Shown here: positions 17,162-26,520 of the stretch, piece after piece | Layout of the letters: each line of letters opens with the position of its first letter | Position numbering within the stretch: position 1 is the stretch's first letter | Source of the DNA: Thioalkalivibrio denitrificans | GTDB lineage: Bacteria > Pseudomonadota > Gammaproteobacteria > Ectothiorhodospirales > Ectothiorhodospiraceae | Direction of reading: 5' to 3' | Length of the DNA: 45,150 bases | NCBI RefSeq assembly: GCF_002000365.1 | Contig: NZ_MVBK01000060.1 | Location: forward strand, 35,272-80,421 | Made by a program: the position numbers and the translations under genes | Notes under the pieces: generated by a model | Databases searched by the model: none | The model's input: the letters and a program-made list of their open reading frames with translations, nothing else | What the model was told of the DNA's origin: nothing

Positions 17162-18139
17162 ATGACCCATGCGATACGAGTCCATGAAACCGGTGGTCCG
17201 GAGGTGATGCGCTGGGAGTCCATTGAGGTGGGAGACCCCGGCCCGGGCGAGGTGCGTCTGCGCCAGACGGCGGTGGGGCTCAATTTCATCGACGTCTATT
17301 TCCGTACCGGCCTCTACCCGTTTCCGTCGCTGCCCGGGACGCCGGGCATGGAGGCGGCCGGGGTCGTGGAGGCCGTGGGGGAGGGCGTGACCACGCTGGC
17401 GGAAGGAGACCGGGTGGCCTATGCCACGCCGCCGCCGGGCGCCTACGCCGAGGCTCGCATCATGGCCGCCGAGCGGCTGGTGAAGCTGCCCGACAACATC
17501 GAGGAAAGGACCGCCGCCGCCATGATGCTTCGGGGCATGACGGCCCATTATCTCCTTCGGCGCATCCACCGCGTGGAGGCCGGTGACCGGATCCTCATCC
17601 ACGCGGCAGCCGGCGGGGTGGGGCTGATCGTCTGCCAATGGGCGAAGCACCTGGGGGCGACCGTCATCGGCACCGTCGGCAGTGACGAGAAGGCGGAGAT
17701 CGCCCGGGCGCATGGCTGCGACCATCCGATCGTCTACACCCGGGAGGACTTCGCTGCCCGGGTGCGCGAGATTACCGGTGGCGAGGGCGTGGCGGCCGTC
17801 TACGACTCGGTGGGCAAGGAGACCTTCATGGGTTCACTGGACTGCCTGCGTCCCAGGGGCATGATGGTCACCTTCGGCAATGCCTCGGGCCCCGTGCCGC
17901 CGTTCGAGCCGATCCTGCTGGCAAAGAAGGGATCGCTGTTCCTGACGCGCCCGACGCTGTTCCATTACACCTCCACCCCCGAGGATCTGGCCTGGGCCTC
18001 AGGCGACCTGTTCGAGGTGGTCGGCAGCGGCGCCGTGCGCATCGAGATCAACCAGACCTACGCCCTCAAAGACGCCGCACAGGCGCACAAGGATCTGGAG
18101 GGAAGAAAGACGACGGGCTCGTCGGTTCTGCTGCCCTGA
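17162..18139 (+). CDS. NADPH:quinone oxidoreductase, zinc-independent MDR family
   Basis: A 325-residue medium-chain dehydrogenase/reductase of the QorA type. It has the GroES-like N-terminal domain with LNFIDVYFRTGLYP and PGTPGMEAAGVVEAVGEGV, and a Rossmann domain with the NADPH-binding AAAGGVGLIVCQWAKHLGA (about 146-165). There are no zinc-ligand cysteines at the usual alcohol-dehydrogenase positions, which agrees with quinone reductase. It reduces quinones with NADPH in the cytoplasm. The ATG follows a strong Shine-Dalgarno (GGAGGAG at 17146-17152). The stop codon lies exactly in the centre of a perfect 21-bp palindrome. Confidence 0.93.
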   Translation: MTHAIRVHETGGPEVMRWESIEVGDPGPGEVRLRQTAVGLNFIDVYFRTGLYPFPSLPGTPGMEAAGVVEAVGEGVTTLAEGDRVAYATPPPGAYAEARIMAAERLVKLPDNIEERTAAAMMLRGMTAHYLLRRIHRVEAGDRILIHAAAGGVGLIVCQWAKHLGATVIGTVGSDEKAEIARAHGCDHPIVYTREDFAARVREITGGEGVAAVYDSVGKETFMGSLDCLRPRGMMVTFGNASGPVPPFEPILLAKKGSLFLTRPTLFHYTSTPEDLAWASGDLFEVVGSGAVRIEINQTYALKDAAQAHKDLEGRKTTGSSVLLP

Positions 18140-18148
18140 GGGCAGCAG
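18128..18148 (+). terminator. Palindrome centred on the stop codon of the quinone oxidoreductase
   Basis: CTGCTGCCC and GGGCAGCAG form a perfect 9-bp stem whose three-base loop is the TGA stop (18137-18139). There is no T-run after it; it may stabilise the 3' end or terminate with the adjoining repeat. Confidence 0.45.
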
Positions 18149-18153
18149 CACCG

Positions 18154-18222
18154 AAGGCTGAAGGATGAAGGTTGAAGGATGAATGGTTTCGTTCAACCTT
18201 CATCCTTCATCCTTCAACCTTT
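18154..18222. repeat. GAAGGATGAAGG palindromic repeat
   Basis: About 30-bp arms made of GAAGGATGAAGG steps and their reverse complement around TGGTTTCG. It sits between convergent stop codons (18139 and 18226) and would form a long hairpin read from either side. A shorter member lies inside dnaE2 at 25634-25670. Confidence 0.8.
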
Positions 18223-18225
18223 TCT

Positions 18226-18942
18226 TCACATAACCCCTTCGTTGCTCAGACAGCCCCGGAAAGCGGCGACCGACCCGTCGCCCTGCCGGTCCCAGCAGGT
18301 GACGATGCGATCGAAGCAGGCGTCGCGTTGGGCAGGATTGCCATTGGCGTTGCGACGGCATTGCAGGGCGGCTTCCTCGGACAGGGTGTCCACGGTGTGG
18401 TATGTGGCAGTCATGGGCCCTTCCTGGAGAATCCAGGGGATGGCGCGGTCGGCTCCCCGCAGGGAAAAGCGGGTCTTCTGCAGTTCACCGTCACCATCAC
18501 GAAACTCGACCTCAAGGTTGCCGCCTGCGCGCATCTCGTCGAGCAGGCTGGGCGGCTCACCGCCGGCACTCTTTTCCCAGACCGGCCATTCCACGCGGTT
18601 GGCAAGCTCCGGCTCATGGCCGTTACGGGCGCTGGCAGGGATGCGAAGATCTCCGATCCGGTGTTCGCCCTTGTCCGCCACGCTCAGGCGCAGGGCGTGC
18701 CCCGCATGGGCCGCGGCGCCGGTGCGTTCGTTGAGGATCAGCACCCCTTCAATGGGCCCGTTGCCCTGCTGACCGAAGGCCAGCAGATGCCCTTCCTGGT
18801 TCCGGGTGTAGGCCGCGATCAGAACTTTACTGGAGTCGGGGTCCGCCTGGGACATGACGGTCCAGTGGCCGAACGGTATGGTTTCGGCCGCGTGAAGGGG
18901 TGCGGCCATAGCGAGCGCAAGCAGTGCGAGCAGATACTTCAT
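18226..18942 (-). CDS. Secreted protein of unknown function
   Basis: A 238-residue protein with a clear signal peptide (MKYLLALLALAMAAPLHAAE, cleavage after residue 18-19). I do not recognise a family. The mature part contains PFGHWTVMSQADPDSSKVLI and many short beta-like segments, and a C-terminal region with three cysteines (AALQCRRNANGNPAQRDACF and RIVTCWDRQGD) plus a fourth near the end (FRGCLSNEG), so two disulfides are possible. The start follows a good Shine-Dalgarno (GGGAGG, nine bases upstream on the minus strand). It stands alone, with a repeat hairpin after it and its promoter region facing the hydrolase gene. Confidence 0.75.
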   Translation of the reverse strand: MKYLLALLALAMAAPLHAAETIPFGHWTVMSQADPDSSKVLIAAYTRNQEGHLLAFGQQGNGPIEGVLILNERTGAAAHAGHALRLSVADKGEHRIGDLRIPASARNGHEPELANRVEWPVWEKSAGGEPPSLLDEMRAGGNLEVEFRDGDGELQKTRFSLRGADRAIPWILQEGPMTATYHTVDTLSEEAALQCRRNANGNPAQRDACFDRIVTCWDRQGDGSVAAFRGCLSNEGVM

Positions 18943-19161
18943 CAGAAACCTCCCTTGGGTCGGCACTGAATCCTCTACAGTATAGATGAGATGTCGCCGA
19001 GACCGGTGACAGCCGCCCGACAATCGGCATTCAAGCCGGGATACGCGGGGCTGGAACCCACCCCGTGGCGCGACAGGACGCACGCGATCCGTTGTACCTT
19101 TCGAACGAGACGCCAGGAATTGGTTCATTATTGACCGCACACCGGTCGATACACATGAGCT

Positions 19162-20058
19162 ATGGACGAAATCGATCACGGACCTTTGCGTTATTGCCCC
19201 GCCGACGACGGCGTCAGGCTGGCCTATCGCGCACAGCCGGGCCACGGAGCGGATGCCCCGGCCCTGGTGTTGGTGCACGGGCTTGCCAGCAACAGCACCC
19301 GGTTCAGCGAGTTTGCCGCCACCACCCGCTTGAGGGGCCGATGGACCCTGTTGCGCCCGGACCTGCGGGGACATGGAGGTTCCATGCATCGCGGCAGCCT
19401 CACCCGCGAACGGTGGTGTGCGGATCTTGTCGCCATCCTGGATGCCGAGGGACTGAAACGGGCGGTCTTCCTCGGGCACAGCTTGGGCGCCCAGGTGGTC
19501 ATGGAACTCGCGGTGGCACACCCGGGCCGGGTTCAGGGCCTCATACTCATCGACCCGGTCTTCCCGGAGGCGCTGGGCGGCGTGATGGGGCGGGTGCGGC
19601 GGTTTGCCTTTCTGAACCGTATCGCCATTGTGGTGACCCGGGCCCTGGAGACTCTGGGGGTCGGCCGGAGGCAGTTTCCATACCGGGACCTGCACGCGCT
19701 GGACGTTCGCACCCGCGCCGCGCTGCGGGATAACCCTGCCGATGACATCTCCCGGCTGTACATGAAGCCCCGGGCGGACCTGCGTTTCCTGCCCCTGACG
19801 AACTACCTGCAGGACCTTCGGGAGGTGGTGCGTCCCGTTCCCGATCCCGCCCGCATCGGCACCCCGGTGCTCGTGCTTCGCTCGGGCGGAGCCACGGTCA
19901 GCGACCAGGATCGGATGCGCGACTGGATCGCCCGCTTTCCCCATGGGCAACAGGTGACCATCGACGCGGACCACTGGCTGCTGACCGAACATCCCCGGGC
20001 GGCCCGGGAGGCCATAGATGACTGGTGCGAGTCCCTCGTGAGGGAGAGGCGGGAATGA
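19162..20058 (+). CDS. Alpha/beta hydrolase
   Basis: A 298-residue alpha/beta hydrolase fold protein. The oxyanion region is LVLVHGLASNSTRFSEFA, the nucleophile elbow is GHSLGAQV with S107, and the catalytic histidine is probably in DADHWLLTEHPR near the C-terminus. RPDLRGHGGS after strand 4 is typical of the esterase, epoxide hydrolase and haloperoxidase groups. There is no signal peptide, so it is cytoplasmic. It precedes the chemoreceptor gene by 114 bases; the substrate is unknown. Confidence 0.9.
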   Translation: MDEIDHGPLRYCPADDGVRLAYRAQPGHGADAPALVLVHGLASNSTRFSEFAATTRLRGRWTLLRPDLRGHGGSMHRGSLTRERWCADLVAILDAEGLKRAVFLGHSLGAQVVMELAVAHPGRVQGLILIDPVFPEALGGVMGRVRRFAFLNRIAIVVTRALETLGVGRRQFPYRDLHALDVRTRAALRDNPADDISRLYMKPRADLRFLPLTNYLQDLREVVRPVPDPARIGTPVLVLRSGGATVSDQDRMRDWIARFPHGQQVTIDADHWLLTEHPRAAREAIDDWCESLVRERRE

Positions 20059-20172
20059 TCCGATTCAAGAGATCCGGTTGGGTGCCGATACAGGCGTAAC
20101 ACATCGGCGGGTGATGCACAGTCGCTTGCGCGGGTGGCTCCAAAAAAACCGATAATCGGAGACGCTGGTCCC

Positions 20173-21804
20173 ATGAAACTCAGGCTCACTGTCCGTACGA
20201 AACTCATTGCAACCGTGTTGCTGCCGGTCCTCGTCCTGCTGGCGCTGGCCTTCGTGTCCGTGCGCATGATGAGCAACATCGAGGCGGGCGTCGAAACCAT
20301 CTACGAGGACAGGGTGGTGCCCCTGCAGCAGCTCAAGACCATCGCGGATGCCTACGCGGTGTTTGTGATCGATGCGGTGAACAAGGCCAACGAGGGGATG
20401 ATGAGCGCTGAAGAGGCCCTGCAGGGCGTGCGCGAGGCCCGCAGGGAGATCCGGTTGCAGTGGGAATCCTACCTGTCCACGGAGCTGACGCAGGAAGAGT
20501 CGCGGTTGGTGGATGAGGCACGCACGCTGTTCCGGCCCGCCAATGCGGACCTCGATCGGCTGGAAGCTGCACTGTCCGGCCTGTCCGGCAACGTCCGGGG
20601 GCAGCTCGGTGACTTCAACGGTCCCCTGTACGACAGCATCGATCCCATCAGTTCCAAGATCACCGAGCTGGTGGATCTGCAGCTCAGGGTGGCCGGAGAG
20701 GAGCGGGCGCTGGCAGGTGCTATGTATCAGCGTTCGGTACGGCTGTTCAGCGGTGTCACGCTGATCGTGGTGCTGCTGGTCGCGCTGGCCGGCTGGTACA
20801 CGTATCGGTCCGTGGCCGTGCCCATCGGCCGCATGCGAGAGACCATGATGCAGATGGCTGCTGATCATGACCTGTCCAGACGGGTCACGGTCAGCAACGA
20901 TGACGAGATCGGTGCGAGCGCACACGCCCTGAACAGCATGCTGGACCAGTTCTCCACCACGCTTTCGGAATTGCGGGGCATGACCGAGCAACTGGCCTCC
21001 GCCGCAGAACAGCTGTCCGCGGTCAGCACCCAGAACAACACCAACCTGGACAACCAGCGTTCCCAGACCGAGCAGGTCGCGACGGCTATGAACGAGATGA
21101 CGGCCACCGTACAGGAAGTGGCACGCAGCGCGGGCGACGCTGCGCAGTCCAGCCAGGAAGCGGATTCACAATCGCGCACCGGTGGCGACGTGGTGGCCTC
21201 GGTGGTGCGCTCCATCGGTCAGCTCTCCGGGGAAGTCAGCCGGGTCGCCGAGTCCGTGCAGGCCCTCGATCAGCAGAGCCAGCAGATCGGTTCGGTGCTC
21301 GACGTGATCCGGGGCATCGCCGAACAGACCAACCTGCTGGCACTGAACGCCGCCATCGAGGCCGCCAGGGCCGGTGAGCAGGGCAGGGGATTTGCCGTGG
21401 TGGCGGACGAGGTGCGTACACTGGCTTCGCGCACCCAGGCTTCGACGGCTGACATTCAGGCCATGATCGAAGCGCTGCAGGACGGCACGCGTGGCGCGGT
21501 GGCCGCCATGAACCAGGGGCGTGAGATGGCGGAATCCACGGCCGCGGACGCCCAGCGGGCAGGAGAGGCCCTGGAGAGTATCGTGGACGCGGTGGCCCGC
21601 ATTCGCGACATGACCAGCCAGATTGCCAGCGCCGCGGAACAGCAGAACGCCGTAGCCGAGGAGATCAACCGCAACGTCACCACCATCAACGAGATCACCG
21701 GCGAGAGCGTTGCCGGTGCCAACCAGACCGCCGGCACAAGCCAGGAACTGGCCGGCATCGCGTCCCGCGCCAGGGAACTCGTGGCGGTATTCCGGCTGGC
21801 CTGA
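20173..21804 (+). CDS. Methyl-accepting chemotaxis protein
   Basis: A 543-residue transmembrane chemoreceptor. TM1 is at 11-30. A helical periplasmic domain of about 160 residues follows (31-190, of the four-helix bundle type), then TM2 at 192-212 and a HAMP domain at about 213-265. The long cytoplasmic coiled coil carries the conserved tip [20 protein letters not shown] (384-403) that contacts CheA and CheW. There is no C-terminal NWETF-type CheR tether. ATG 20173 is chosen because it begins directly before the basic residues and TM1. The ligand is unknown. Its stop is directly next to the stop of the convergent DUF3750 gene. Confidence 0.93.
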   Translation: MKLRLTVRTKLIATVLLPVLVLLALAFVSVRMMSNIEAGVETIYEDRVVPLQQLKTIADAYAVFVIDAVNKANEGMMSAEEALQGVREARREIRLQWESYLSTELTQEESRLVDEARTLFRPANADLDRLEAALSGLSGNVRGQLGDFNGPLYDSIDPISSKITELVDLQLRVAGEERALAGAMYQRSVRLFSGVTLIVVLLVALAGWYTYRSVAVPIGRMRETMMQMAADHDLSRRVTVSNDDEIGASAHALNSMLDQFSTTLSELRGMTEQLASAAEQLSAVSTQNNTNLDNQRSQTEQVATAMNEMTATVQEVARSAGDAAQSSQEADSQSRTGGDVVASVVRSIGQLSGEVSRVAESVQALDQQSQQIGSVLDVIRGIAEQTNLLALNAAIEAARAGEQGRGFAVVADEVRTLASRTQASTADIQAMIEALQDGTRGAVAAMNQGREMAESTAADAQRAGEALESIVDAVARIRDMTSQIASAAEQQNAVAEEINRNVTTINEITGESVAGANQTAGTSQELAGIASRARELVAVFRLA

Positions 21805-22578
21805 TCACTCCCCGGCAGTGGCTTCGCGCAGGGAGTGCGCGGAGCGGCCGAAATGCACGTGTCCGATGCCCGGCAGCTTGATGCCGGGCGGGCGCGTCTC
21901 CAGGCCCAGCACCAGTCCCAGTAGGTTCACCTCGATGCCCTCCTCGGGTGCGGCCAGCACGCCGAGCAGCCCGTTGAGGGAAAGCTGCAAACCGGTCCCG
22001 CTCGGTGCCGCGCCGATCCCCGCGGGTCCCAGGTAATCCTTGCCCACCGCGATGGCCGGCAGGCGTGCCCGCAGCTCCGGCACCTGGCGCGTGATCCATG
22101 CGGTAAAGGTGTTGCTGTTGGGTCCGGGCCAGGCACGGTAGTGATCGGCCCAGGGATACTCGGGAACGAGTGCCTCAATGCGGGCGATGGCCTGTTCCGC
22201 CTGCGGTCCGCGCAGCTCGGCCAGCACGTAGGGGGTATTGCCGAACCAGTTGGCGTCCGGCACGCCGGGCCCCGAGCGCAGCCCGCTCCAGCGGGTTACC
22301 TGATGCAGGGTATAGGTGTCCGCGCCGGCTGGTTTGAGTGCGATCCAGGTATGTGCGGCGAATACGCCGCGCCAGTCAAACGCACGGGCCCCGTATACCT
22401 GTACCACCGCCTCGGGAGTCATGGCGGGGTCGGGTGCGAGGCCGGCACTGGAGCGATCGGCATGACGCCAGGAGCCCCCCAGGGGCACCTGATCGGACAG
22501 TGCCATGATGGCAGGTCCCGTGAGCAGCAGGACCAGCAGAAGCAGGGTCCCGGCGAACCATTTCAATGCGGATTTCAT
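21805..22578 (-). CDS. DUF3750 domain-containing protein
   Basis: A 257-residue protein of the DUF3750 family. An N-terminal membrane anchor or signal (residues 7-27, WFAGTLLLLVLLLTGPAIMAL) is followed by a periplasmic domain. Family-typical stretches are VQVYGARAFDWRGVFAAHTWI, WPGPNSNTFTAWITRQVPEL and GIEVNLLGLVLGLETRPPGI. The conserved Asn, His and Asp residues hint at a papain-like or NlpC-type enzymatic fold, but the function is unknown. The convergent chemoreceptor gene ends at the base next to its stop. Confidence 0.85.
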   Translation of the reverse strand: MKSALKWFAGTLLLLVLLLTGPAIMALSDQVPLGGSWRHADRSSAGLAPDPAMTPEAVVQVYGARAFDWRGVFAAHTWIALKPAGADTYTLHQVTRWSGLRSGPGVPDANWFGNTPYVLAELRGPQAEQAIARIEALVPEYPWADHYRAWPGPNSNTFTAWITRQVPELRARLPAIAVGKDYLGPAGIGAAPSGTGLQLSLNGLLGVLAAPEEGIEVNLLGLVLGLETRPPGIKLPGIGHVHFGRSAHSLREATAGE

Positions 22579-22725
22579 GGGTTTCAGATGCTTATAATCA
22601 TTTTAAGAAGATACCCTATCTTACGGGATATAAATAAAAAAGATCTCTTGTATGCATTGACGTGGGGCGATCCATGAAGTTATGGACCCCGGGAGGGTCG
22701 AAGCGGTTCTCGCCGGGCGTCGTCC
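22579..22725. other. AT-rich gap between dnaE2 and the DUF3750 gene
   Basis: An unusually AT-rich stretch (about 22590-22655) for this genome, followed by a small imperfect hairpin GGGG-CGA-TCCAT/ATGGA-CCCC at about 22665-22692. It probably holds the minus-strand promoter of the DUF3750 gene and the 3' end of dnaE2. No gene is seen. Confidence 0.4.
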
Positions 22726-23510
22726 TCAGCAGAAATCCCGGGACGGCGTCATCAGCCGCCCCAGCCAGCCGCTGCGATCCACCAGCCGGCGGGCCACCAG
22801 ATGCATCACGCCCTCCACCCGCTGCAATTCGCCGCGAATCTCCAGCAATCGTCCCTGGATCACCTCCCGGCGATAGCGTTGCACCAGTGTCGGCCAGACG
22901 ATGGCGTTTACGGTGCCGGTCTCGTCTTCCAGGGTGAGGAACACGGTACCCCGGGCGGAGGCCGGGTGCTGGCGGGTGATGACCAGGCCGATGTGGCGCA
23001 CGTGCCGGCCGTGGGGATGTGCCAGCAGATCCTGCGCGGTGACGCCGCCCGCACGGCGCAGCCGGGTGCGCAGCAGGGCCAGGGGATGTTCGCCCAGGGT
23101 CAGGCCGGTGGCGCGGTAATCGGCCACGCAGTCCTCGCCGGGCGCGGGGGCCGTCAGCAGCGGATCGGCCTCCACCGGATCGGCGTCGGCGAGCAGGGGC
23201 AGGGGGGACTCCACGCCCAGGGCCGCCCAGCGGGCCCGGTGGCGATGCCCGGTAAGCGTCTTCAGGGCACCGGCCTCCGCCAGAGCATCCAGTTGCCGGG
23301 TGTCCAGCGTCGCACGCCGGGCCAGATCATCCACGCTTCGGAAGGGGCGTTCTTGCCGGGCGGCGACAATGCGCTGTGCCGGCGCCTCGCCCAGGCCCTG
23401 GACCAGGCGCAGACCGAGACGCAGGGCGGGGGACCTTTGGGTTTTCTGCCACGCCTGGCCCCCTCCCCGGCCCTCCACGGGGGAGGGCCGGGGAGGGGGC
23501 CGCGGCAGGT
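22726..23510 (-). pseudogene. dnaE2: 3' part of dnaE2 in the shifted frame (HhH and OB-fold region)
   Basis: This is the stretch read in the second frame. It contains [20 protein letters not shown] (helix-hairpin-helix type), the GLTLGEHPLALLRTRL linker that is conserved in DnaE2, and the OB-fold IGLVITRQHPASARGTVFLT with TLEDETGTVNAIVW. The end PSRDFC matches the family terminus. No ribosome binding site is evident for separate translation. The OB domain contacts single-stranded template, so loss would probably weaken lesion bypass. Confidence 0.8.
23460..23505. repeat. CCCTCCCCGGCCCTCC palindrome inside dnaE2
   Basis: CCCCCTCCCCGGCCCTCC and GGGAGGGCCGGGGAGGGGG pair around a very short loop. 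It equals the inner hairpin of the composite repeat seen at 5215, 30140, 36580 and 37528. The dnaE2 frame changes across it. Confidence 0.8.
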
Positions 23511-24557
23511 GAATTGACCACCAGCGTGCAGTCCCGGTCGCTCTCGCACACATCCACCGGCAGCACGGTCACCCCGTGACGCTGCGCATCCTGCACCAGT
23601 TGCGAGGGACCGTAGAATCCCATGGGCTGGCTGTTGAGCAACGCGGCGGTGAAGGCGGCCGGTTCGTGGCGCTTGAGCCAGGCGGAGACGTAGGCAATGA
23701 GCGCAAAGCTGGCGGAATGGGACTCCGGGAAGCCGTATTCGCCGAAGCCCAGGATCTGCTGGTAGATCTGCTCGGCGAAAGTCTCCGGATAGCCCCGCTC
23801 GGCCATGCCCCGGAGCAGCCGTTCCCGGAAAAGATGCAGGGTGCCCTTGCGCCGCCAGGCGCCAATGGCCCGGCGCAGGCCGTCCGCCTCACCGGCGGAA
23901 AAGCCCGCTGCCACCATGGCCAGCTTGATCACCTGTTCCTGGAAGATGGGTATGCCCAGGGTGCGTTCCAGGACGCCACGCACGGCCTCGCTGGGATATT
24001 CCACCGGTTCCAGCCCCTGCCGGCGGCGCAGATAGGGATGCACCATCTGCCCCTGGATGGGGCCCGGGCGCACGATGGCGATCTCGATGACCAGGTCGTA
24101 AAAACAGCGGGGCTTGAGACGCGGCAGCATGCTCATCTGCGCCCGGGACTCGATCTGGAACACGCCCACCGTGTCGCCCCGGGCGATCATTTCGTAGGTG
24201 GCCGGATCCTCGGCGGGCACCGTGGCCATGTCCAGAGACATACCCCGGTAGCTGCGAATGAGATTGAAGGCCCGCCGCACAGCGGAGAGCATGCCGAGCG
24301 CCAGCACGTCGATCTTGAGCAGACCGAGGGCATCCAGGTCGTCCTTGTCCCACTGGATCACGGTGCGCTCGGCCATGGCGGCGTTCTCGATGGGCACCAG
24401 CTTCGAAAGCACGTCCCGGGCGATGACGAAGCCGCCCACGTGCTGGGACAGGTGCCGGGGGAAACCCACCAGTTGCTCCACCAGTGCCACCAGGCGCCTC
24501 AGCACCGGGCTGTCCGGATCCAGGCCCGCCTCGCGGATGCGCTCGGCGGCCATGCTT

Positions 24558-24737
24558 AGCCCGCATTTCTCACCACCGTTCGTAGCGAGGGCGTCGAGGT
24601 GCCGCTGTGGGGGGGTGCACGCAGTGGAAGACGGCGCAGGCGTAGCCGACACTACGTCAAGCCGGCTGGAGCGAGTACGCCCCCCCACAGCGCGCAGATC
24701 GGCGGCCGCAGTAGAAGGGTGGTGAGATATGCGGGCT
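24558..24737. repeat. 180-bp palindromic element inserted in frame in dnaE2
   Basis: Outer arms AGCCCGCATTTCTCACCACC (24558-24577) and its reverse complement (24718-24737, one mismatch) enclose a second, perfect 13-bp pair CGCTGTGGGGGGG/CCCCCCCACAGCG (24603-24615 and 24680-24692). The total is 180 bp, exactly 60 codons, with no stop in the dnaE2 frame. It adds low-complexity sequence between LAWWEIARI and [15 protein letters not shown], which are normally close together in the family. Confidence 0.85.
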
Positions 24738-25633
24738 ATTTCCCACCAGGCGAGGTTTCCCGAGAGCCTCGTCACCTGATCCACAGACAGCCCCAGGGCC
24801 TTGCCCACGTCGCGGATGGCGCTGCGTCGGCGGTAGGTGATGAGTGTCGCGGCCAGTGCGGCCCGGTGGCGGCCGTATTTTTCATAGATGTACTGCATCA
24901 CCTCCTCACGCCGCTCGTGTTCGAAATCCACGTCGATGTCCGGCGGCTCGTTGCGTTCCTTCGAGACGAAGCGCTCGAACAGCATCTCCGAGCGGGCGGG
25001 ATCCACGGCGGTGATGCCGAGGCAATAGCACACGGCGGAATTGGCGGCGGAACCGCGGCCCTGGCAGAGGATCCCCCGGCCGCGGGCGAAGCGCACGATG
25101 TCGTACACAGTCAGGAAGTAAGGGGCGTAGTCCATCTCGCCGATGATGGCCAGTTCATGGGCCACCAGCTCCCGGATCTTCTGCGGCGCGCCGTTCGGCC
25201 AGCGCGCGGCCATGCCCTCGCGGGTGAGGCGTTCCAGATATGCCGTGGCCGACTCCCCGGGCGGCACGTCGTCCACCGGGTAGGTGTAGCGCAGTTCGTC
25301 CAGGGAAAACCGGCAGCGTCCTGCGACGGCCGCGGACTCGGCCATCCACTCGGGCCGGTACAGCCGCGCCAGGTCCTCCCGGGGGCGCAGGTGCCGCTCG
25401 CCGTTGGCGAACAGCCGCGACCCCGCCTCGCAAAGCGGCACCCGATGGCGGATGGCAGTGAGCACGTCCTGCAGGGCGCGGCGCTCGCGCAGGTGCATGT
25501 GCACCTCGCCGCTGGCGACAAGCGGCAGGCCGGTGCGGGCCGAGAGGGACTCCAGTTCGGTTCTGCGGGCGGCATCCGTGCCGTCACGATGCAGGCTGAT
25601 GGCGATCCATGTGCGATCCGGGAAGACGGCCTT

Positions 25634-25670
25634 CAGAAAGGATGAAGGAGGAAGGATGAAGGATGAATGG
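25634..25670. repeat. GAAGGATGAAGG repeat fragment inside dnaE2
   Basis: Tandem GAAGGATGAAGG steps, related to the element at 18154-18222, add about a dozen residues ([13 protein letters not shown]) in frame in the PHP-adjacent region. Confidence 0.7.
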
Positions 25671-25860
25671 CGGGGAGGGGACCACAGGGCCAGCAGGCCG
25701 GTTGCGTGGCGGGTCAGGTTGTCGCGGGTCAGGTGATATCGGCCCTTGGCGGCGTTGCGGCGACCCGCGGTGATCAGTTGCGAGAGGTTCTCGTAGCCCT
25801 CGAGGTTTTCCGCCAGCAGCACCAGATGCAGCGCATCCTCGGCGCATCCTTCCGGCACCC

Positions 25861-25948
25861 GTAGGTTGGGGTGAGCGCAGCGAACCCCAACAGGCCCATG
25901 CGGGGTCTGCCGCGAATGTTGGGGTTCGCTGCGCTCACCCCAACCTAC
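25861..25948. repeat. Perfect 32-bp inverted repeat inside dnaE2
   Basis: GTAGGTTGGGGTGAGCGCAG (start of the left arm, 25861-25892) and its exact reverse complement (25917-25948) enclose a 24-base loop. It interrupts the PHP domain between IIGTEVRLS and [19 protein letters not shown] without breaking the frame. Confidence 0.9.
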
Positions 25949-26189
25949 GGTGGACAGGCGCACCTCGGTGCCGATGATCAGGTGCAGGCCGTGTTCCTTC
26001 GCCGCCTGGTGGGCGCGCACTGCGCCGGCCAGCGAGCACTCGTCGGTAATCGCCAGCGCCCGGTAGCCCAGCCCGGCGGCCCGTACCACCAGCTCCTCCG
26101 GGTGCGACGCCCCACGCAGGAAGCTGAAACTGGAGATACAGTGAAGCTCGGCGTAGTCGGGAGGCATGGCGGCGGGATGGACTCGAATA

Positions 26190-26205
26190 CTGTTCTTATA
26201 TACAG
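26190..26205 (-). promoter_or_regulatory. LexA (SOS) box upstream of dnaE2
   Basis: CTGT-TCTTATAT-ACAG is a perfect match to the CTGT-N8-ACAG consensus. It lies 23-38 bases upstream of the dnaE2 ATG, where it would overlap the promoter. Confidence 0.85.
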
Positions 26206-26279
26206 TATACGTACGGTGCCGCAACCACCAAGGTTCTTGTGTAACCACGAACCACACGACAGGATTCAAAACATCATTT

Positions 26280-26376
26280 CTCTCGCGAAGCCGCGAAGCA
26301 CGCAAAGGAAATCCAAGAAATCTTTTTTGAAATGATCCTTCGGGGGTTCTTGGCGTGCTTCGCGGCTTTGCGAGAG
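26280..26376. repeat. CTCTCGCGAAGCCGCG palindromic repeat, copy 2
   Basis: Arms at 26280-26303 and 26353-26376 match those of the copy at 16905-17073, including the preceding ACGACAGGA. The centre is different and shorter (49 bases). It lies between the divergent dnaE2 and yaiI genes. Confidence 0.85.
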
Positions 26377-26520
26377 TCATAAAACGTGGAACCATCCTGG
26401 CCCCCGTCAGATCGTTCTTGCAGGACCGTTGGTAGTGAAGCACCGCATTTCAGAAACCGTCACGTGCCTCGTGGTAAAAGAACTCCGGCGACAGACTTAG
26501 CCTCAAGAGAGAAGATCGAT

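Larger units (their letters stand above)
22726..26167 (-). pseudogene. dnaE2: Error-prone DNA polymerase DnaE2 (ImuC), frameshifted and interrupted by repeats
   Basis: This is a DnaE2/ImuC alpha-subunit-like translesion polymerase. The ATG at 26167 begins [20 protein letters not shown], the family N-terminus of the PHP domain. The polymerase palm has the catalytic acidic motif [15 protein letters not shown] (about 24920-24945) and [14 protein letters not shown]. The first frame runs to 23327 but loses similarity after [16 protein letters not shown] (about 23510). The family sequence resumes in another frame as [20 protein letters not shown] and continues to PSRDFC at 22726, carrying the helix-hairpin-helix and OB-fold parts. 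The frame change falls on a palindromic repeat at 23460-23505. Three other repeats lie in frame (24558-24737, 25634-25670, 25861-25948). A consensus SOS box precedes it. Either the gene is inactive, or the core works without its C-terminus, or a base error in the GC-rich palindrome mimics a shift. Confidence 0.85.

Noticed and set aside
26168-26443. N-terminal extension of DnaE2
   Set aside because: It would be translated through the SOS box and a palindromic repeat; the family begins at 26167.
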